Assembly (NCBI GenBank): GCA_028829895.1 | Contig: CM054178.1 | Location: forward strand, 71,896,835 to 71,960,834 | Reading direction: 5' to 3' | From: Sinotaia quadrata | Taxonomy: Eukaryota > Mollusca > Gastropoda > Architaenioglossa > Viviparidae | DNA: 64,000 nt | In this document: piece after piece, positions 45,030-57,841 of the stretch | Numbering within the stretch: position 1 is the first letter of the stretch | Layout of the letters: each line of letters begins with the position of its first letter | Program-made: the position numbers and the translations under genes | The notes under the pieces: generated by a model | Databases searched by the model: none | What the model was told of the DNA's origin: nothing | What the model saw: the letters and a program-made list of their open reading frames with translations, nothing else

Positions 45030-45178
45030 GGTCTCCCAATCATTACTTTAGGTGATTAGTCGTAGGGCTTGGGGATGCCCCGGACGTGGTGGGGCGGCAG
45101 TGGAATCACTGGGGTGCATACATAACGTAAAAAAGAACAGACCTCTTGGGTGCAATTATGTAGGGATGAAATAAAGGA
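45030..45178 (+). repeat. Dispersed repeat A, copy 1
   Basis: Aligns with 61073-61206: GGTCTCCCAATCATTACTTT, then GGGATGCCCC, ACAGACCTCTTGGGT and ATGTAGGGATGAAATA-like blocks. Confidence 0.65.
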
Positions 45179-45242
45179 TACTGTGACAGAGTAAATTTGC
45201 CTATCCCTATTTTAAAATTAAATCGTTATTGCTAATTGTCAG

Positions 45243-45322
45243 AGTAACCCGACTTTGAGCATTCCTTATGCCAATATTTTTGAAAGTGTCTGAGTTTAAG
45301 TAAACAGCTCCAGGCAAGAATA
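45243..45322 (+). repeat. Dispersed repeat B, copy 2
   Basis: Aligns with 23212-23290. Located 65 bp after repeat A copy 1, so A and B may be parts of one composite element. Confidence 0.6.
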
Positions 45323-45719
45323 TTGTTGAAAGCAATAGTCAATGATGTGTGTAGATGGGGATTAAGGTCGAGGTGCGTGGCACAGTCGGGTAGCTATGGC
45401 CTGCACAAGTCAGAAAGCGTCGAGGACAAGATATTTTCTAAAGAAAGCAGTTGTGGTGGGCCATGCTAATACTGGGAGCAGAAAAACTTTAATATGAATT
45501 TTTCACTTAAATCCAACAATAAATATACTATGTGTATGTTAGTAAGTATGTATGTGTGTGTGAATTATTTTGATTTCTTGGTACTCTTTGAAGAATGAAA
45601 ACATCAGTTTCTTTAAATACTTTAAAAAAAATATTGTCATTATTAGGTTTACCTTACAAAATTTATATGATACATTATTATTCTTTGGGGGCCAACAAAC
45701 TTGACAAAAGTCCGAAGTC

Positions 45720-46490
45720 TTATTTGAAGTGAATAGTTTCAAAATGTCTTTCAAACAACGTTCGTCGGGTAGAGAAGAACGTCTCTTGCTTTAATTGATA
45801 TTCATACTGATATTCATATTTGTTCACAAACGCAGAACATTTGCAGTGTATCGTCAATAATATTCGTGCATTTTTCATTATCCAGACTTTCGTCAAGTCT
45901 ATCAGGCTTCCTTCTCTGTGCATTTTTCATTATCCAGACTTTTGTCAAGTCTATCAGGCTTCCTTCTCTGTGCTTATTTCGGTAAATTGCCGAACATTGA
46001 AGTTCATTTACCCCCAAATGAAAACCTAGTGGCACTTCCTCTGTTGAAAAGGGATCTTCCATCGTCTTCATCTGGATGTTTCCTTCTTTAGAAAAAAATA
46101 AGTATTCTTCAAATTCTTCCAAAAAGATTAATTTGCTCTGCATGTTGTCCTCCTAACGCTAAGGAACGCGATGCGCACAATTGGGAAAGTGACAAATTTC
46201 AACTTTTGACAGCAGGCTGCTGAAAAAAAGTCTCAATTTCAGTTTGATAGCGTTCACAGCTGTAGACCATTTGAAATATTAACTGATATTTTTCACTGAA
46301 GTTGAGCGTTGAGATCATTCAGGCGTGCTGTAATATACAAGAGGAAGTGATCTTGTTTCCAAGCTCATTTTCAAGCACTCTTAAATCTGGGAGACCATTT
46401 TCCAGGAATCGTGCAACCTCCTCTTTCAAAGCAAAGATACTTTTGAGCATTTTCCTCGTCTCCCTCACTACCTCCCCCCCCCCCACACTT
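45720..46490 (-). pseudogene. hAT-type transposase remnant (ZBED/SCAND3-like C-terminal half)
   Basis: Minus-strand fragments follow the order of the domesticated hAT/ZBED-like transposases: ALKEEVARFLENG (46440-46400), ITARLNDLNAQLQ (46334-46296, another frame), KFVTFPIV (near 46190), then DPFSTEEVPLGFHLGVNELQ (about 46045-45985) and LQMFCVCEQI (near 45840). The family pattern is ALREEVxxFL, LNxLNxxLQ, HFP, DPFxxDVxxVPxxxQxELxxLQC, MFGSTYxCEQ. A 53-bp tandem duplication lies at 45868-45975. Stops and frame changes separate the pieces, and the catalytic core is largely missing. The last open part ends FERHFETIH, which resembles the BED-finger end LKRHFETKH, out of its normal order. Confidence 0.75.
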
Positions 46491-46830
46491 TTGTTCGGTT
46501 TCTTTATTATATAAAACAATTGTCATTATCGGGCCACAAAACATACCTATTTGTATTTTCCTGGGACAAAACAAATAAATCAAATCGCTAAAAAATATAG
46601 TTCGACCTCTACTACATTCTCCACGTTAACACAAAAAGAATGGAGACAACACTAAATTACTCTTATGATCATCAGCGCTGGGTGTACGCTATAGTGACTA
46701 TACAGAATGCATTTACATTAAACATCCAACTTACCACCATTTTACATCTCTAAAGTATTATTTAAATAAATAAATATATTTCCCAAAATGGTCTCAAAAC
46801 AAAGAAAATAAACCAAGCAGGTAGTATACT

Positions 46831-47055
46831 GTGCAGGCCAGTGGACAGCTGGACCCGCACGACAAGGCTGGGGAGGGGTACACTCACTTCAACAACACGG
46901 CCACACGCACACGTGCACTTGATCAGCTCGCGAACACGTTGAAAGCCGGACTGATCCCATTAGTACACCTGTACTTAGGGTGTCTTTTCACCAGCCAGCA
47001 CCTTACGGCTACTGGATGCGGAGAGCGCGCGAGCAGTGTAAAGGTTACACGTTGA
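46831..47055. other. GC-richer stretch, function unknown
   Basis: CpG content is higher than the surroundings. Minus-strand GTTGAA/GTGAGTG near 46880 could be a donor, but no matching acceptor or conserved frame was seen. Confidence 0.25.
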
Positions 47056-47129
47056 TCACTGTGTTGATGATACTGGCGTTGTAAAATTTACTGTTGATGA
47101 TGTTTGCGTGTGTATTTGTAGGTTTGTAA

Positions 47130-47385
47130 CTAGTTCGAATAAATAGGTTTGGGACAATTAATTTTCATCAAACAGGTTTATGACTAGTTCATTTTCATCA
47201 ATAGGTTTGAGACTAGTTTGTTTTTATCAATAGGCTTAGGACTAGTTTGTTTCCATCACTATGTTTGGACCTAGTTCATTTTCATCCGCAGTGAAACTAG
47301 CATGTCCACTTAACGAACCTAGCATGTCCACTTAAAGAAACTAGCATGTCCACTTAACGGAACTAGCATGTCCACTTAATTTGTA
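47130..47385. repeat. Two minisatellites: ~35 bp and 22 bp
   Basis: AATAGGTTTGRGACTAGTTC-type units (5 copies) to 47290, then ACTAGCATGTCCACTTAACG units (4 copies, 22 bp). Confidence 0.88.
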
Positions 47386-48235
47386 GACCATCGATGTAGG
47401 TCTTTCGCCAAGAACAGCAGGTTAGATTAAAAATGACAGTTAGAAACATATTTTCAAAGAATTAAAATGCTTAAAGTCACAATACCGTTTATTTTGTCCA
47501 CATTTTACAGAAATGTTAGTTTACTGTTTTTGTTTAATTTCGATTTGTTTCAGTGTGTTTCTTTTGTTTGGCTATCTATCTTTCAGCTTTTACTTTTCTA
47601 GTTTTTCAGTTTTCAATTTGCTTAGCTAATGAATGTGAAATAGTCATTTAATATAAAACATTAAAGTACAAACTGCAGGGGAAAAGGTAATTTACTTCAG
47701 CCCTGCCTAAATTCATCCTACTAGTTGCATATCGACAGACGAACGTAAAGAACAATTAACTACTCAGCGAGGGTTAACAACAAAACACTGTGACGTCAAC
47801 TACAAATCACTGACAACTACAGCATTGACCGACTATGACGCCAGAGGACAGGATCAACTTTTCTTATCAAATATCAGGGGCCAAACTGGACGCACTTAAT
47901 TGGGTCAGCAAATAGGAGCGTGGCCAGACGAGGTTTCAGGAGTGGGTTCAGCGGACAGCAAGTGGACAGAGGGATCTTAAAGAATAGAGCTTAAAACCCC
48001 TCCTTAGAAGTGACGGAGCGACACTGAATAAGGCCCCGATCCTTTCTTTTGTAGGGAGTTTAGGTAAAGAGAGGCATGAACGGGAGAAAGAAACAGATGA
48101 AGACCGAGCAGGGAAAAAAAAGACACCTGCATTAATTAGAAGGATGTTCTGTTTAAGGTTGGTGGTGGTGGGTGGGTGGGAATGCTAAGTACTGTCGAAT
48201 TTAACACAAAACAACTAATGACGTAATTTGTAAAT
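47386..48235. other. Non-coding stretch, no gene recognised
   Basis: Mixed sequence without arrays; G-rich patch at 48160-48180. Confidence 0.45.
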
Positions 48236-48239
48236 TTTC

Positions 48240-48580
48240 AGTCTGTTCACTACAAATGAGTGGGCTGAAGGATTGTTCCCTACACTCGAGTGAGCAAGAT
48301 CTCTTCACAACAAGCAAGTGGGCATAAAAGTATTCTCCACAAACGAATAGGCAAAATGACTCACTACAAACGAGTGGGCAACATGATTCACTATGAACGA
48401 GCAGGGAAAAAGACTACAAAAGAGTGAGCTAAAGACTCGCTATGAACCCCAAGAACAGACAAAATGACTTACTACAAATGAGTGACAAACACACTACTAA
48501 CGACTGGACAAAAGACTGATTACGAATGACTGGGCATAAAGACTCACTACAAACGAGTGGGCAAAAATCCCTCTTCATAT
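48240..48580. repeat. Degenerate ~28-bp repeat
   Basis: GACTCACTACAAACGAGTGG plus GCAAAAA, about 11 variable copies. Confidence 0.8.
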
Positions 48581-48599
48581 AAATGAATTACCCCCACAC

Positions 48600-49840
48600 A
48601 CACACTCCTTTTACGGTCATCGAGTTTAAAAGTGGGGCTGATAAGCAAGGGTTATTGTCAAGTGGTTGACTATCTTTTGTTTCTATCATTCAATTTTAGT
48701 TTCGAGAACATAGGGTTGTTTGTTTAAAAACCGTTGACAAATCTGTTGGAATGGAGTTACAAATCATGTAAAGACTTATTTAGGAGGCAGAGAGTGCTCA
48801 TGGTGACTTTCTTACCACCATCCCAACTCTTTCTTTTCTCTTTGTAATTTTTTCTTTCTTTATGTTTCCATACATCTTCTTTCACTGCTTCGGTTCCGAA
48901 TCGCTAAAGGACGTAACCGATAAGTGAAACTTTACGATAACCCATCTGACAATTTAATGTGAAATGAAAACAACTGCTGAGGAATAATTCTTCTGCTGTT
49001 ATTCATACTACTCTCTCCTATCAGGTTCTCTACAATCTGTGCATAGCTAACACACTTATACAAGATTTGTACTATAAAGATTCTTTTTGAGAATATTGTA
49101 ATTAAAAAAATTTGAAGTAGAAAAAGAAATTCACAGATGTAACCTGCAAACTGGAAGATTAAATATAAATTTTCTAAATACAGCTATATATATATACACC
49201 TGAAACTGGATATTGGGTGTAAATCCTGTGGCTCAGTTACATGTGTAAAAATGAAAAATACGGTCCTTACTCACAACTGTACGTTAGATAACAATCAAAT
49301 AATAATTCAGGATTTGGGGCCTTTTCTTGTGTTTCGAGTTTTGTCCCCTTGATTCGCATTTAGCGCGCGGGAATACATATGCATCTATGACTGTGTTTTT
49401 GTGGTATTTTGTATTGTTTTATTTGAATTATCTTGTGTTTGGATTATACTATTAATTTACTATGTTGTTAATTGTTTGTTTAATTTCCTTTCATTCTTTT
49501 GTCCACAGTGTAGACGTTTTGAGAAGTGAATCAATTGTCCTGACAATATACATGATCCGTAGGGCCTGAAATTAGCAGCATTGACATCTCACACACTACA
49601 ACTCCTTACAACATTACTGATAGCTATCGAAACATCTATTCTTCCTGCAGTATTTCATTAAAACCTTCTCTCTTCGTCATCAATTTTATTCCAAGCTGTT
49701 TTTGTGAACTTTAAACTCATTCATAATTTGCAATCAGATTTTATAAATCTGAATTTTAAGCTATATTAACAAACGAAAAGAACATCAGCCATTGCATTTG
49801 TTTTGTGTTGTAAATGCATTATTTAAGCTTTCGTAAGTAG
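48600..49840. other. AT-rich non-coding stretch
   Basis: No exon, array or mobile-element core recognised. Confidence 0.5.
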
Positions 49841-49844
49841 TCTT

Positions 49845-49925
49845 TCTCACTCACTCACTCACTCGCTCGCCCACTCGCTCACTCACTCACTCACCCACTC
49901 ACTCACCCACCCACTCACTCACAAA
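49845..49925. repeat. (CACT)n microsatellite
   Basis: CACT units with CGCT and CCCA variants. Confidence 0.93.
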
Positions 49926-50119
49926 CACGTTAGGTCTTAAATTCTTACTTTGTCTAATTAAATCCTGAGCGGGTTTTTTTTTAATGAGAATATAAAAAAT
50001 AAAAATACAAAATAAGTCGTTGTTATTATCGTCGTTTTTCTTCCTTTTTCGTCAATTAAAAAAAATGTCTTCGTCAGCTTTGAACTGCTCTGTCTTGCTT
50101 TGTTTTCGTTCAGTAACAT

Positions 50120-50225
50120 CTGTGTTAAACTGGTACCACTTGGCCATGTGCCAAGTCGGAGGGCAGTTACGTCTGTGTGTTTGTCATACATGTACCACTT
50201 GGCCGTGAGCCAAGTGGGAGGGTTA
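50120..50225. repeat. ~62-bp imperfect tandem duplication
   Basis: TACCACTTGGCCRTGNGCCA followed by AGTSGGAGGG occurs twice. Confidence 0.75.
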
Positions 50226-50639
50226 GTTCGATCGAGTAAGAGGGAAGGATGGACCAAGAAGTCAAGTAATGTAGTTGTTTTCAGTTGACCACTCATTCAG
50301 TCATTAGTGGCTACTCGAACCGCTACCCAAAAATGGACATGAAGGCTACTCAAATGAAACATTTAGCCGCTACTACAAAACTGAAGTGAAGTTTACCGGC
50401 TAAGAGATTGCATGATTTCAAGGTCAGACAAAATGGCTTATTACGTGGACATTATGTTCTTGGAAAGAAGAAGGGAATATCTGCATGGTTGTAATATGAA
50501 AACGGAGAAGTATTATAAATTTTAAACGGATAACTATTATAAATTTTAACGACATATATATTTTAAAAATAGACAATAGATCTTAGTGCTCTTGCGTAAC
50601 CCGGGACTGATTAGAAAAACAATTACTAACAACAAAAAC

Positions 50640-51900
50640 AAGAAAAATATATTCTTTCACAATAGTATCAACGAACATCTTCTTCATAACGATAACGAAC
50701 ATATCCTCCTATTCCACAAATTAACAAATATACCCTTCTCCACAAAAGTAGTACATATACCCTTCGCCACAATAACACGTATTATCCTCCGTAAAAACAA
50801 TACACAAACCCTCCTCCATAGCAAGGGCATTCATAACCTTCTCCACAACAACACTTCCTCTTCTACAATAATAACAAATTTCACTCCTCCATAACAAAAA
50901 CACTATTCTCAGGAATAACATAAAAATATTTTTCTCCCCAATAACAAAAACACCCCTTCCACGAGTCGCAACGTAGAGCAGGGGAGTTATCTCTTCCTCC
51001 TCCGCCCATCGTCTCTCCCTTTCTTTTCAAAGTCTGAAAAGTTAACAAAATACTCTTTTAAATAACAAAATACTCCTCTAAATAACAACAAAATACTCTT
51101 TTAAATACAAAATACTCTTCAAATAATAATAAAACACTCCTCTAAATAATAACAAAATAGTCTTTTATAAATAACAAAGTACTCTTCAAATGATAACAAA
51201 ATACTATTCTAAATAATAACAAACTACTCTTCTAAATATCAACAAAATACTCTTCTAAAAAAATACTAATCTAAATAACACCAAAATACTCTTCTAAATA
51301 ACAACAAAATACTCTTCTAAACAACAAAATACTCTCTAAACACCAAAATACTCTTCTAAATAACAACAAAATACTCTTATAAACACCAAAATACTCTTCT
51401 AAACAACACCAAAATACTCTTCTAAATAATAACAAAATACTCTTCTAAACACCAAAAATACTCTTCTAAATAATAACAAAATACTCTTCTAAACACCAAA
51501 AATACTCTTCTAAATAAGAACAAGATACTCTTCTAAATAATAACAAAATACTCTTCTAAATAATAACAAATATTTTTCTAAACAACAACAAAATACTGTT
51601 CTAAACAACAACAAAATATCCTCTTCCACTAGAGCTAACACAAAACTTTCCCTCTTCCACAACAACGACAACAATATTTCCTCTTTCACAACTTGCACAA
51701 CAAAATACAATTTAGTGAATGACGACAAACTGGGTCTTTGTTTTAAGTTAACATTATTCCGCATAACAACATAAGAACCAAAAAAAATTCCCCTCCAAGA
51801 CAAGAAGTCCCATCAACAAATGCACTGCTCTCCTTGACAGCAACAAAAATTCCCCTCTTCCACAGCAACAAACATACCCCCATCCACAACATTCACGACA
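50640..51900. repeat. Degenerate ~20-24-bp ACAAAATACTCTTCTAAATA repeat field
   Basis: More than 25 variable units at 51040-51610, with AAC- and CTCC-rich relatives on both sides. Strongly A/C-biased plus strand. Confidence 0.85.
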
Positions 51901-52217
51901 AATTTAAGCATACCGAGTGACGAAAATTGGAAATCTTTATAGATATCAGAATAGTCCCTATGTATCACCTTCATTTTCTGTGGCTACATTCTCCTCACCA
52001 CGCCCTTCCTTCCCAATCTCTCTTCCTTCCTATAGAAAAACGGTAAAAATAGAGCTAAAAGTGACTTCCGACAGTTGCCTTGCAGCAAAGTTCTCGAAAG
52101 TCACGACAACCCACTGAACGACCCAACTCTGGCGCCACCTGTGGGCAATCGTCAGAGCTCAACAAACAGAAATGAAATTTGCAAAGTGGTGACGTCACTA
52201 CTCGCACTTCTTTAGCC

Positions 52218-52289
52218 TTAGGTGACGATTAAATCGCGCTTCTTCGGCTCAGTCCACCTACGCTTGTGCTGGTAGTTGTCCTTGGCAAC
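52218..52289 (-). CDS. Possible terminal coding exon, 23 residues
   Basis: A good acceptor, TGTTCCACCTGCAG, is followed by an open frame VAKDNYQHKRRWTEPKKRDL plus IVT and a stop at 52218-52220. The peptide is charged and not repeat-derived, unlike nearly all other frames in this half of the window. No upstream partner exon and no family was recognised, and an overlapping frame is also open. Treat as a lead only. Confidence 0.2.
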   Translation of the reverse strand, partial: VAKDNYQHKRRWTEPKKRDLIVT

Positions 52290-52841
52290 CTGCAGGTGGA
52301 ACAGCGGAGCGTGGAGGGATCCTTGCACAAGAGTTGATAATCAGTGTTTGAGCTAGAATAAGCTCCCTTTGGTGCCATCCTGCTCCTCGCTAAGTAGGGT
52401 GGAGAAGGCAACTTTCAGACTATTACGCTCGGGTCGGACTATACGTGTCTGCACGAGAACTTTCCCAGAGAACCATCGGTATGTAGGCATTAGGGATAGC
52501 GATGACCGATGTATACTGTCTGGAACAATATCAGTGTACATTAATGTTTGTTGGCGTGTCCTCTTGCGAGAGAGGAGAGGGGAGAAAGAGAAAGCGACAG
52601 GAGAGAATAGGAAATGCTTTTGTTGTTTCTTATGTTTAGTATACATATATATGGAAGTTTGTGTGTATGTGTGTTTGTGTGTGTGAGAGAGATCTTGTGT
52701 GCATGTTTGTGTTAGTATATGCCTATATATATGTGTGCGTGTTTGCGCGCGCGCGCATGCGCACGTGAGGAAATATTATTTTAATTTTTTCAGAGACTGG
52801 TGATAAAGAAAATGTGATTATACCGGTCAGAGTTGCTTACG

Positions 52842-52948
52842 AGTTTACATATCTAGTCTGAGACGCGATCAAGTACGGCAAAGTGACAAATAGGGTTTAC
52901 ATATCTAGTCTGAGACGCGATCAAGTACGGCAAATTGACAAATAGGGT
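52842..52948. repeat. ~52-bp tandem duplication
   Basis: GTTTACATATCTAGTCTGAG plus ACGCGATCAAGTACGGCAAA twice. Confidence 0.93.
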
Positions 52949-53284
52949 TCTACGAGTGGGTAGAAAAATTTCTTATAGCACGATTAACTCCCTTCTTTTT
53001 GAAGCTCTTCAGGTATAAATTGTCAGAACGTTACCTAGTGAGAAGATTCTGAAAACAGTGACCCATAATCTCAACTGAAACAGTGACCCATAATTTGAAC
53101 TGTAACAGTTAGAGACCGACAGTTTGAGATGAAACCATCTAACGAAAACAGTCAGCTGCGGCCATTGCGTTGATAACTGTAGAAATTGCGATTCTACCCA
53201 CCCTCCACCACCCCTTTTATCTACTCACTATCATCGACTCAAATGAAAAGAGTGTGTAGAATGGTGAGGTACTTTGCCGGAAGT

Positions 53285-53660
53285 CATCATCATCATCATC
53301 ATCATCAATAGAATGAATGACATCATTATCAAAATAATTATCAAGGAAGAAGTTTTTATCATCACAAACTTTCACACAATCTCCATCATCACATCAACAA
53401 CACCGACATTATGACAGTAATTATCGCCCCCAAAATAATAACAATTTTTATTTCGTTTTCAAAGTCATCAATTTCATTCAAATTAGTATCTCCATCGCAT
53501 CAACACAAAATTGTTATGAATACAAACACTATAGTTGGCATTATTACTATCACTATCCTCATTATCATTGTCACTGAAATTGTGACAACCACAACCATAG
53601 CCATCAGTTATATCCCCATTATTATCACCAACGAAAATACTAGTGACACAATTCATCACT
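53285..53660. repeat. ATC/ATT-rich low-complexity region
   Basis: (CATCAT)n at 53286-53306, then a diffuse ATC-rich stretch, giving an Ile/Thr-rich 124-codon frame that is not a gene. Confidence 0.75.
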
Positions 53661-53952
53661 GTCAATATTCAGAATCTCCTTTATCGTTAAAAACTGTAGA
53701 GACTAGTGTCGGAATCATCAACACAATACTCTTTACACAATCGTTATTTTCATCACTGAGAGATAATGGAGTAATGGAAATCTAATCAGTCTTATAGTAC
53801 TTAATGGTGAAAACTGTCTATAAATAGAACATACCAGCGCTCGGGGAACGTCAAGTTACAATTTGTCTGAACCATTTCTGAACGCATGCACTCACGTACA
53901 CAGATATAATAACCACTCATGCACACTCATAAACCCGCATCCTCCCTCCCTC

Positions 53953-53972
53953 GCGCGCGCCCACACACACAT

Positions 53973-54035
<63 letters not shown>

Positions 54036-54042
54036 CACACAC
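53953..54042. repeat. (GCAC)n and (CA)n microsatellite
   Basis: CG alternation at 53953, then (GCAC)n and (CA)n. Confidence 0.95.
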
Positions 54043-54629
54043 ATTTATGTATATTTATATGCCCACCGGGGAGGATGAGGACTGCCCTCTAACCATTTGC
54101 TTTCTCAGACTAAAATTATTAAGAAAGAAACTAATTAAATGTTCGCGTTAAAAATTCCGAAATAAATCTTCTTTTTCCCCAACTCCACATACGCACATAT
54201 TCTATATAATGTACACCAATGATTGTTTGCAAATGAACACGGTCAGAACAATTTTCGCACTCTTTTATCTTTTGATTGCGAAACAAACTTGCCTTTAACC
54301 GTGATTTTTACAGTTTTAACACTTGTTGATTTTTTAATGAGGGTGGGTGCCACATAGTCTTTCCCGGATGAAGGGGTTGGGTGTGGGTTGATAAAAGGAA
54401 ATAATGGAGAAACGTCCATACCCTTGCGAACGAGCAAACCGTGTTAAAGTCTAGTCCGTTCAAGGTGTTCTGTGGTCGTGGTGCTCTTCTTTGATGTCAG
54501 ATCCTGCAAACTGAAAGCATACGCATGACAATGAAACACGTTTTCTCAGCGGGCACTAAACGAAAATTGTCGTTAACCTAATTATCGGAGGGGCTCCCAG
54601 TGGCGCATGACAAAGTGAAAACTGGGCCC

Positions 54630-54750
54630 AGGAACAAGTATTCTGCCAGCTTTAGAGCTAACCAATACAGAGCAAGTTTTCTGCCAGCTTTAGAGCTAAC
54701 CAATACAGAGCAAGTATTCTGCCAGCTTTAGAGCTATCCAATACAGAAGA
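54630..54750. repeat. ~43-bp minisatellite, 3 copies
   Basis: CAAGTATTCTGCCAGCTTTA plus GAGCTAACCAATACAGAG. Confidence 0.92.
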
Positions 54751-57320
54751 AGTTTCCATTTCCCGGTTAGCAGCGACACGGGTCGCGCATGCCTGTAAAA
54801 TCGGAATAATATACTATACAACCTGTATAGTAACAAAGCTTATTATTGTTTTCCTCTTGGCTTTTGCCATCCAGCAGCACTGGTGTGGCAGCTAGGTCCA
54901 AGATGTTATAATAGGAAAGAAAAGTAGAAAATTACTTAGTAGAGGAGAGAATATACTATTTAACGTTTTGGCTAATTCCTTCTACATCCCCACCACCAAT
55001 TCTACCCCAAAACCCCACTAAATAAAATAAATAAACAAACCTTTTCTAACTTTTTTTTAATTATTAAAGACTTTTTAAAGAACTGTTAAATAAAAATTAT
55101 TTAAAAGTCCATAAAACCTTCCTGTCCTTGATCATCCATGACTTCATCTTTTCATGCGAGATTACACGACGTCATCATTTCCATTATATCTACTTAAAAA
55201 GTCTAGCATGGTATCTGCGTGAAAAGTACAATAAATGAATAAAAAGTGCTGACTTCAAGCAGAATGACAGCGGTAAAAATGAAGACGTTATCGATAATGT
55301 AATTTAAAAACCAAGTGAAATAGAATCTAGGTCAAACATAGTTTGCGAACGACATTTGCCCCATTACTAAGACAAATCCCAAGCCCTTTGGGTAAAAACA
55401 AGCAGAAGTGACGTCACGAATGGGGGTCAAATGGCCGTCAATGTAATTTTCTCTGCTGCACCTTACCACTTTGATCCAGTTCGTGCAGATGACAGTGAAA
55501 GTTGATTTTATAGTAGTTCGCACACCATTTCTAATGATATTGGAGATACCGAGGAAACAATGATTGACGATGACCAAATCTGGTAAGGTTATTTTTCTGA
55601 TAATACACAGCAACTGTACTACACGCCATACGTTTGTGGTCATCGTTAGACTCTCAGACATATTTCTAACTATTATAAAAATTAGTTATGTATGATTTTT
55701 TTAAATATAAATGACGAAAGCTTTTTAAGTACAGTCTTGTAATCGTCATTTTATATATTACATTAACTACCGATATTTATTACTATTAGTGACAGTATTA
55801 ACGATCTGTACTAACATTTAGAGAATAGCAGTATAGTTATGTTTTAAATTAGTGATTTATCATTCTGTATATAATTTTTAATTACTTTATTTTCTAAGGA
55901 TGAACAATATAGAGAACAGCAGTATAGTCTTGTTTTAATTGATAGATACATAATTTTTAATTACTTTACCTACTAGAAGAGTAGTTTCTTTTATATTTCT
56001 CTCTATATATATATTTGCATGTTAGTGCATGAATATCTGTATAAGTGATACGTGTGTTTATTTTTCCTTTTGGTGTGTACTTAGTTTATTTATTTAGTAT
56101 TGTAAATCAAAAGCTTTTACATTTAACAATTAATGGCCAATGCTATATTAATTTAATAGTTGGATAGTTTTATAAAGCTTAAATATATGCATTTCTAATT
56201 ATTAATATTGCAATTATTAGTATAATAGTATATATTTCTCCTATGTTATCTACTGATTGATTTATTTCTGTCTCACGTTCACACCCAGCATTTGTTGATT
56301 TTGCGGATGAAGTACCTACCTACTTACACAGTTGCTTAACTGATGGAGCGTAGCGAATGCAAGTAGATGCACGGTCTGCTATTGTCTGAGTCCCGCTGTT
56401 ACTCACCGGTAACAGTATAAGTCCCATAGAGAAAGTTAAAAAGGCAGGTACAGCGTATCGAATACCTGCAAATCAAAGGTGCCTGTTTAAACTCATTATC
56501 AACTCAGCCACAACCATTTCGTATGCGTATACATGCCTCGCTATGGTGTCGGCGGCAACTCCCGCGAGAACAATGTTACGTCATCCGAGATCAGAGCAAG
56601 ACTCCCTGCGTAGAGAGTGTGGGAATAAGGGGCGAGCACCGATTAGGCCTGCTCAGAATTACTCAGCCAAGTAGGAGAGTTAATTTCAACTGCGACCGTG
56701 ACTTATTTTATTCCATGGAAAGGCAGGTTCGTATAACCTTTCAGGTAACAATCCAAGAAGACTCGAGGGAATTCAAAGGTACTCGAGAGGTACAGAAATG
56801 GAGAGATAACTCACTTGTGAAGAAAACGAGAAAGTTGTATTTAATAGGAAACGTTAAACCAGTTTAACGCTTCATTTTACTCAGCTGAAAATGGCAGATA
56901 TATTGGATTTATTTTTTGACATAGTAAAGCAATGGAGACAATATAACTGTTATTGAATCTAAAACAGCATAAGAAAATTAAGATCTTCATTTTATTAAAG
57001 CTTTGTCAGCAAGCTTGGCGAGTCTGCAATACTATCTAAGTTTGAATATATTTCCACACACATACACACACGCGCGCGCGCGCACACACATACATTTGCA
57101 TTATTTTGTATAATTTTAAAATTCCAGTGAAAAAGAATAAAAACTATTTTTAAATGCATGCAAAGTCCAAATAAATAAACAAATGAAATAGTAAAAATTA
57201 AAGAAATTAGCAAAATATAAACTTTTAAGTTATTTGTATTCCCGTATTTATCTGATTTAAAAGATAATAAACGTGTTTAAAATGTTTATAACTTTATTTT
57301 TTAATTTTAAGGCAGAGCAA
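54751..57320. other. Non-coding stretch, no gene recognised
   Basis: Open frames at 55332-55661 (-) and 56523-56867 (+) have ordinary composition but no domain, splice or homology support. AT-rich between 55680 and 56280; GC-richer at 56520-56700. Confidence 0.4.
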
Positions 57321-57329
57321 TGAGAGTCA

Positions 57330-57780
57330 CATGTATATCGACTGTCACAGTCATATCGTGTCTTACATTCATATTTCACAGTTATGTTGTCTCAGTCATA
57401 TCGTGTCATACAGTCATATTTCACAATTATGTTGTCTCAGTCATATCGTGTCTTACATTCATATTTCACAGTTATGTTGTCTCAGTCATATCGTGTCTTA
57501 CATTCATATTTCACAATTATGTTGTCTCAGTCATATCGTGTCTTACATTCATATTTTACAGTTATGTTGTCTCAAAGTTTTGTCGTGTGCCACATTTACA
57601 TATATCATATCACAGTTAAATCATTTCTCACATTAATATTTTGCCGCACAGTTATATCGTGTCTCACATTCATGCCATGTCTCACACTTACGTAGTGTCT
57701 CAGATTGACAACGTATCTATTATTCAAATCGTATCTCACTCTCGAAGTTATATCTTGTCTTGCTCATTTCGTATCTCACA
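57330..57780. repeat. 45-bp minisatellite, ~6 copies with decayed tail
   Basis: TCAGTCATATCGTGTCTTAC plus ATTCATATTTCACAGTTATG. Because 45 is a multiple of 3, all three frames stay open, producing three overlapping ~100-codon artefacts. Confidence 0.93.
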
Positions 57781-57841
57781 TTTATATAATATTAAATCCG
57801 ATAATAATATAACATTCTCTAAAGATCGTTCTAGAAAATAG

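Noticed and set aside
50586..50894. Asn/Thr/His-rich 102-codon frame
   Set aside because: A/C-biased low-complexity sequence continuous with the repeat field to 51.9 kb.
55332..55661. 109-codon minus frame with hydrophobic stretches resembling a receptor fragment
   Set aside because: No receptor signature residues, no flanking splice sites, and no continuation in neighbouring sequence.
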